From assembly GCF_002929305.1 (NCBI RefSeq), contig NZ_PJIO01000009.1, positions 163,260 through 227,259 on the forward strand: 64,000 bases of DNA, read 5' to 3'. This DNA is from Arthrobacter sp. GMC3. GTDB taxonomy: Bacteria > Actinomycetota > Actinomycetes > Actinomycetales > Micrococcaceae. How positions within the stretch are numbered: position 1 is the first letter of the stretch; every line of letters starts with the position of its first letter. A model generated the notes under the pieces. It was not told the origin of the DNA, did no database searches, and saw nothing but the letters and a program-made list of their open reading frames with translations. Positions 61,843 through 64,000 of this stretch are shown piece by piece. The translations under genes were made by a program, and so were the position numbers.

Positions 61843-62856
61843 ATGAAGATTATGCAACGGTTCAACATCGACGGTTTTATGCTCGCCATCCTCGCCATGG
61901 TCGCCTTTGCGAGCATCTTCCCCGCCACCGGAGACGCCGCCAACGCAATCAATTGGATGACCAGTGCCGCCATAGCGTTGCTCTTCCTGCTCTACGGGGC
62001 ACGGCTTTCGCCACAGGAGACATGGCGCGGACTTAGGCATTGGCGGCTGCACGGGGCCGTGCTGTCCACCACGTTCATCGTCTTTCCACTCCTGGGCCTG
62101 GCGGCCAGCGTCCTCGTTCCGACGGTGCTTACCCAAAACCTCTACACGGGCCTGCTTTTCCTGTGCTTGGTGCCCTCGACGGTCCAGTCGTCCATCGCTT
62201 TCACCTCGATTGCCCGCGGTAATGTAGCGGGCGCAATCGTCAGCGCATCGGTTTCGAACTTGGTCGGCGTTTTCCTGACCCCGATACTTGTCCTCTTACT
62301 CATGAACACCAGCAGCCAGGCCCACGTGAACATGTCCTCAATCCTGGATATCGTGCTGCAGCTACTTCTACCCTTCATTGCGGGTCAGCTGCTGCGTCCA
62401 CTGGTTTCAGGATGGCTGCGCCGGAATGCCACCCCGACCAAATTAGTGGACCGCGGCTCGATCGTGCTGGTCGTTTACTCGGCCTTCAGTGCAGGCATGA
62501 GCGAACACATCTGGACGTCAACACAGCCGTGGCGCATCGTTGCAGTGGGGCTCATCGTGATGGTGATGCTGACTCTGGTCCTGGCCCTGACATACGCCTG
62601 CGGCAGGCTCTTCGGCTTCGACCGGGGCGACGTCCTGGTCCTGCTTTTTTGCGGATCCAAAAAGAGCCTGGCCGCCGGGCTGCCCATGGCCGCAGTTCTC
62701 TTTACCGGCCAGCCCGTGGGCATGATCGTACTTCCGCTGATCATCTTTCACCAGATCCAGCTGATTGTCTGCGCATGGCTCTCGCGCCGCTTCGCCGCAC
62801 AAGCCGACAAGGCGGAACAAGGCCAGCCCCTTGAGGGCGCCCCGGCCGCAAGCTAG
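61843..62856 (+). CDS. Bile acid:sodium symporter-family transporter (YfeH-like)
   Basis: 337 residues with about ten helices. MTSAAIALLFLLYGARLSPQ and FLCLVPSTVQSSIAFTSIAR are signatures of the SBF-like (YfeH/SLC10A7-type) family, as is DRGDVLVLLFCGSKKSLAAG near the C terminus. The family moves organic anions with sodium; the ligand here is unknown but is presumably the LysR effector. ATG 61852 is an alternative start. Confidence 0.88.
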   Translation: MKIMQRFNIDGFMLAILAMVAFASIFPATGDAANAINWMTSAAIALLFLLYGARLSPQETWRGLRHWRLHGAVLSTTFIVFPLLGLAASVLVPTVLTQNLYTGLLFLCLVPSTVQSSIAFTSIARGNVAGAIVSASVSNLVGVFLTPILVLLLMNTSSQAHVNMSSILDIVLQLLLPFIAGQLLRPLVSGWLRRNATPTKLVDRGSIVLVVYSAFSAGMSEHIWTSTQPWRIVAVGLIVMVMLTLVLALTYACGRLFGFDRGDVLVLLFCGSKKSLAAGLPMAAVLFTGQPVGMIVLPLIIFHQIQLIVCAWLSRRFAAQADKAEQGQPLEGAPAAS

Positions 62857-62890
62857 CTGAACTTCGCCATGGGGTTGGCAGTTCCCGAAT

Positions 62891-63580
62891 TTATGCGGCC
62901 GCGCTGGGCCAGTACGTGCCGTATTTGACGCACAGAGCTTCGAAGATGCTGTCGTCGTTGATACTTTCACGATCGACAACCATGAGGGCTTTTCCATTGT
63001 GCAGTTTGATCTCCTTGTTCACGCCGGCAACTTTGCAAGAATCCCAGGATGCCTCCCATACCAATGACTGATCTGCGGTGAGTATTTGGATACCTTCTTG
63101 GGATAGCTTGATGAGCTGGAATTTTCTGGCAGTCGCATCGAACACGGCCGGAAACTCAATGAATTCATAGGGTTCGAAATAGGCGGTGAACCCTACCATT
63201 GCATTGGGCCACCCTTCTCGTACTTCCCTTGAGAGGCGAGAGACTCGAAGGGTTCGCGTTAGTGGTTCAGTTTCCAGATTCCCATCAGCTGGCGTATGCA
63301 TCGACGCGGTTTCGGAAACTGGCACCATGGGGACTTCCGTGCCTGGGGCGAAGAGCTGCTGAAAGAGCTCCCACTGGCGTTTGCCGTTCAAGCGATCCAC
63401 GGAGGAGGTTGCTAGCGCAGGCTGTCCCGCAGCTTGCACAATCCTCAAGTCATAGCTCGGTGTAATCGCCCGGTTTTTTCGTCGAGTGCTGATCACCCCA
63501 AACACAATAATAAGGACAACAACAAGTATCCCGACGGCGATGAAGATAGCGATTCCGAGGTCTTCGTCTTGAACTGGCAT
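62891..63580 (-). CDS. Membrane-anchored hypothetical protein
   Basis: 229 residues, no family recognised. One N-terminal helix (about 9-29, IAIFIAVGILVVVLIIVFGV) then RRK, giving an N-out or anchored cytoplasmic form. The remaining 195 residues are soluble with mixed strands and helices; GIQILTADQSLVWEASWDSC suggests a PH-like or scaffold fold but no motif is conclusive. Convergent with the symporter gene. Confidence 0.62.
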   Translation of the reverse strand: MPVQDEDLGIAIFIAVGILVVVLIIVFGVISTRRKNRAITPSYDLRIVQAAGQPALATSSVDRLNGKRQWELFQQLFAPGTEVPMVPVSETASMHTPADGNLETEPLTRTLRVSRLSREVREGWPNAMVGFTAYFEPYEFIEFPAVFDATARKFQLIKLSQEGIQILTADQSLVWEASWDSCKVAGVNKEIKLHNGKALMVVDRESINDDSIFEALCVKYGTYWPSAAA

Positions 63581-63766
63581 GAATTTCTCCTAATTGTTGA
63601 ATCTTGTGAAAATTGACTATCCGATGGCAGGTTTCACTATCCCAGATACAGGAAAACCTGAGGGACAACGACTGTTGGCGCAGTCGCAACTGCTTTGTGC
63701 GGCTACAGCCTATGGGACTAATTGCTTCCTTGGGGAAATTCGAGAAATTTCCTTGAGGCCGCGGAA

Positions 63767-63812
63767 CGGTAGGAAGGAGCAACCCCCCAATACATGTTGC
63801 TCCTTCCTACCG
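63767..63812 (-). terminator. 17-bp-stem hairpin downstream of surface-protein gene
   Basis: CGGTAGGAAGGAGCAAC and GTTGCTCCTTCCTACCG are perfectly complementary over 17 bp with a 12-nt loop. It lies about 50 nt past the stop of the sortase-anchored protein gene and is the strongest hairpin in the window. There is no U-tract. Confidence 0.72.
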
Positions 63813-63859
63813 AGGATTTCTGTGTGTGTGGACGCGTGCCGAGATCCCCGCCGAAACCC

Positions 63860-64000
63860 TTAGTGCTTAGCCCTGCGTCGGCGTTGGATGGTGGTGAAGA
63901 CGAGGGCGCCGGTGCCCAGGAGTGCGGCGAGGAGTGCGATGGTTGCGAGTGTGCCGGTTTGGAGTCCGGTCATGGCTAGGCCCTGTGTTGTGGGGTTGGC
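63860..64000 (-). CDS. C-terminal end of a sortase-anchored surface protein (partial)
   Basis: Only the last 46 residues and the stop are inside the window; the rest lies beyond 64000. The visible part is a cell-wall sorting signal: LAMTG, then a hydrophobic stretch (TLATIALLAALLGTGALVFT) and a basic tail QRRRRAKH. LAXTG rather than LPXTG is the motif of class E sortases in high-GC Gram-positives. The protein is probably secreted and linked to peptidoglycan; its ectodomain is not visible. Confidence 0.82.
   Translation of the reverse strand, partial: ANPTTQGLAMTGLQTGTLATIALLAALLGTGALVFTTIQRRRRAKH

Overview
The window is high-GC, densely coded actinobacterial chromosome, most likely from Arthrobacter sensu lato (Micrococcaceae). 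Supporting signs are a mycothiol-dependent maleylpyruvate isomerase homologue, a SAM-IV type riboswitch in front of metY-metX, an ECF42-type sigma factor paired with a YCII protein, a C-terminal LAMTG sorting signal of the LAXTG class, many GTG/TTG starts and several apparently leaderless genes. No rRNA, tRNA, CRISPR array or insertion sequence was seen.

1-10.5 kb is a membrane/lipid locus. A minus-strand operon (small membrane protein, ABC ATPase, ABC-2 permease, DesK-like histidine kinase, DesR-like regulator) stands back to back with a type III polyketide synthase, a methyltransferase and an FAD monooxygenase. That trio matches the srsA-B-C phenolic-lipid arrangement known from Streptomyces. 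A convergent TetR gene follows, then a perfect 20-bp palindrome, then a 716-residue membrane protein built from two tandem copies of one module. I infer a regulated system for making methylated phenolic lipids or quinones and moving or sensing them in the membrane.

10.5-31.6 kb is mostly core or common accessory genes: YibE/F protein, GlyRS, lactonase-like propeller, S4 protein, esterases, DHA2 efflux pump with TetR, LD-carboxypeptidase, methionine biosynthesis (metY-metX under a SAM-IV riboswitch), Tex, a VOC protein and a CPBP protease homologue.

31.7-50.8 kb is an accessory zone of small genes: VOC and GNAT proteins, ABM monooxygenase, an orphan Imm5-like immunity gene, Xre, TetR and PadR regulators each next to membrane proteins and a candidate operator, and the YCII/ECF42 pair. 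It is also where decay is concentrated: an SDR with an in-frame internal deletion, a broken aldo/keto reductase, a Clp N-domain fragment, a frameshifted DUF6301-like gene, and MerR and peroxiredoxin remnants fused by deletion.

50.9-55.1 kb is an efeUOB iron-uptake operon behind a plausible IdeR/DtxR box. 55.1-59.8 kb is a sugar or amino-sugar phosphate operon (SIS isomerase, ROK kinase, PfkB kinase, class II aldolase, DeoR regulator). 60-64 kb holds a maleylpyruvate isomerase-family gene, a LysR/bile-acid-symporter divergent pair, a hypothetical membrane-anchored protein and the 3' end of a sortase-anchored surface protein followed by a 17-bp-stem hairpin.
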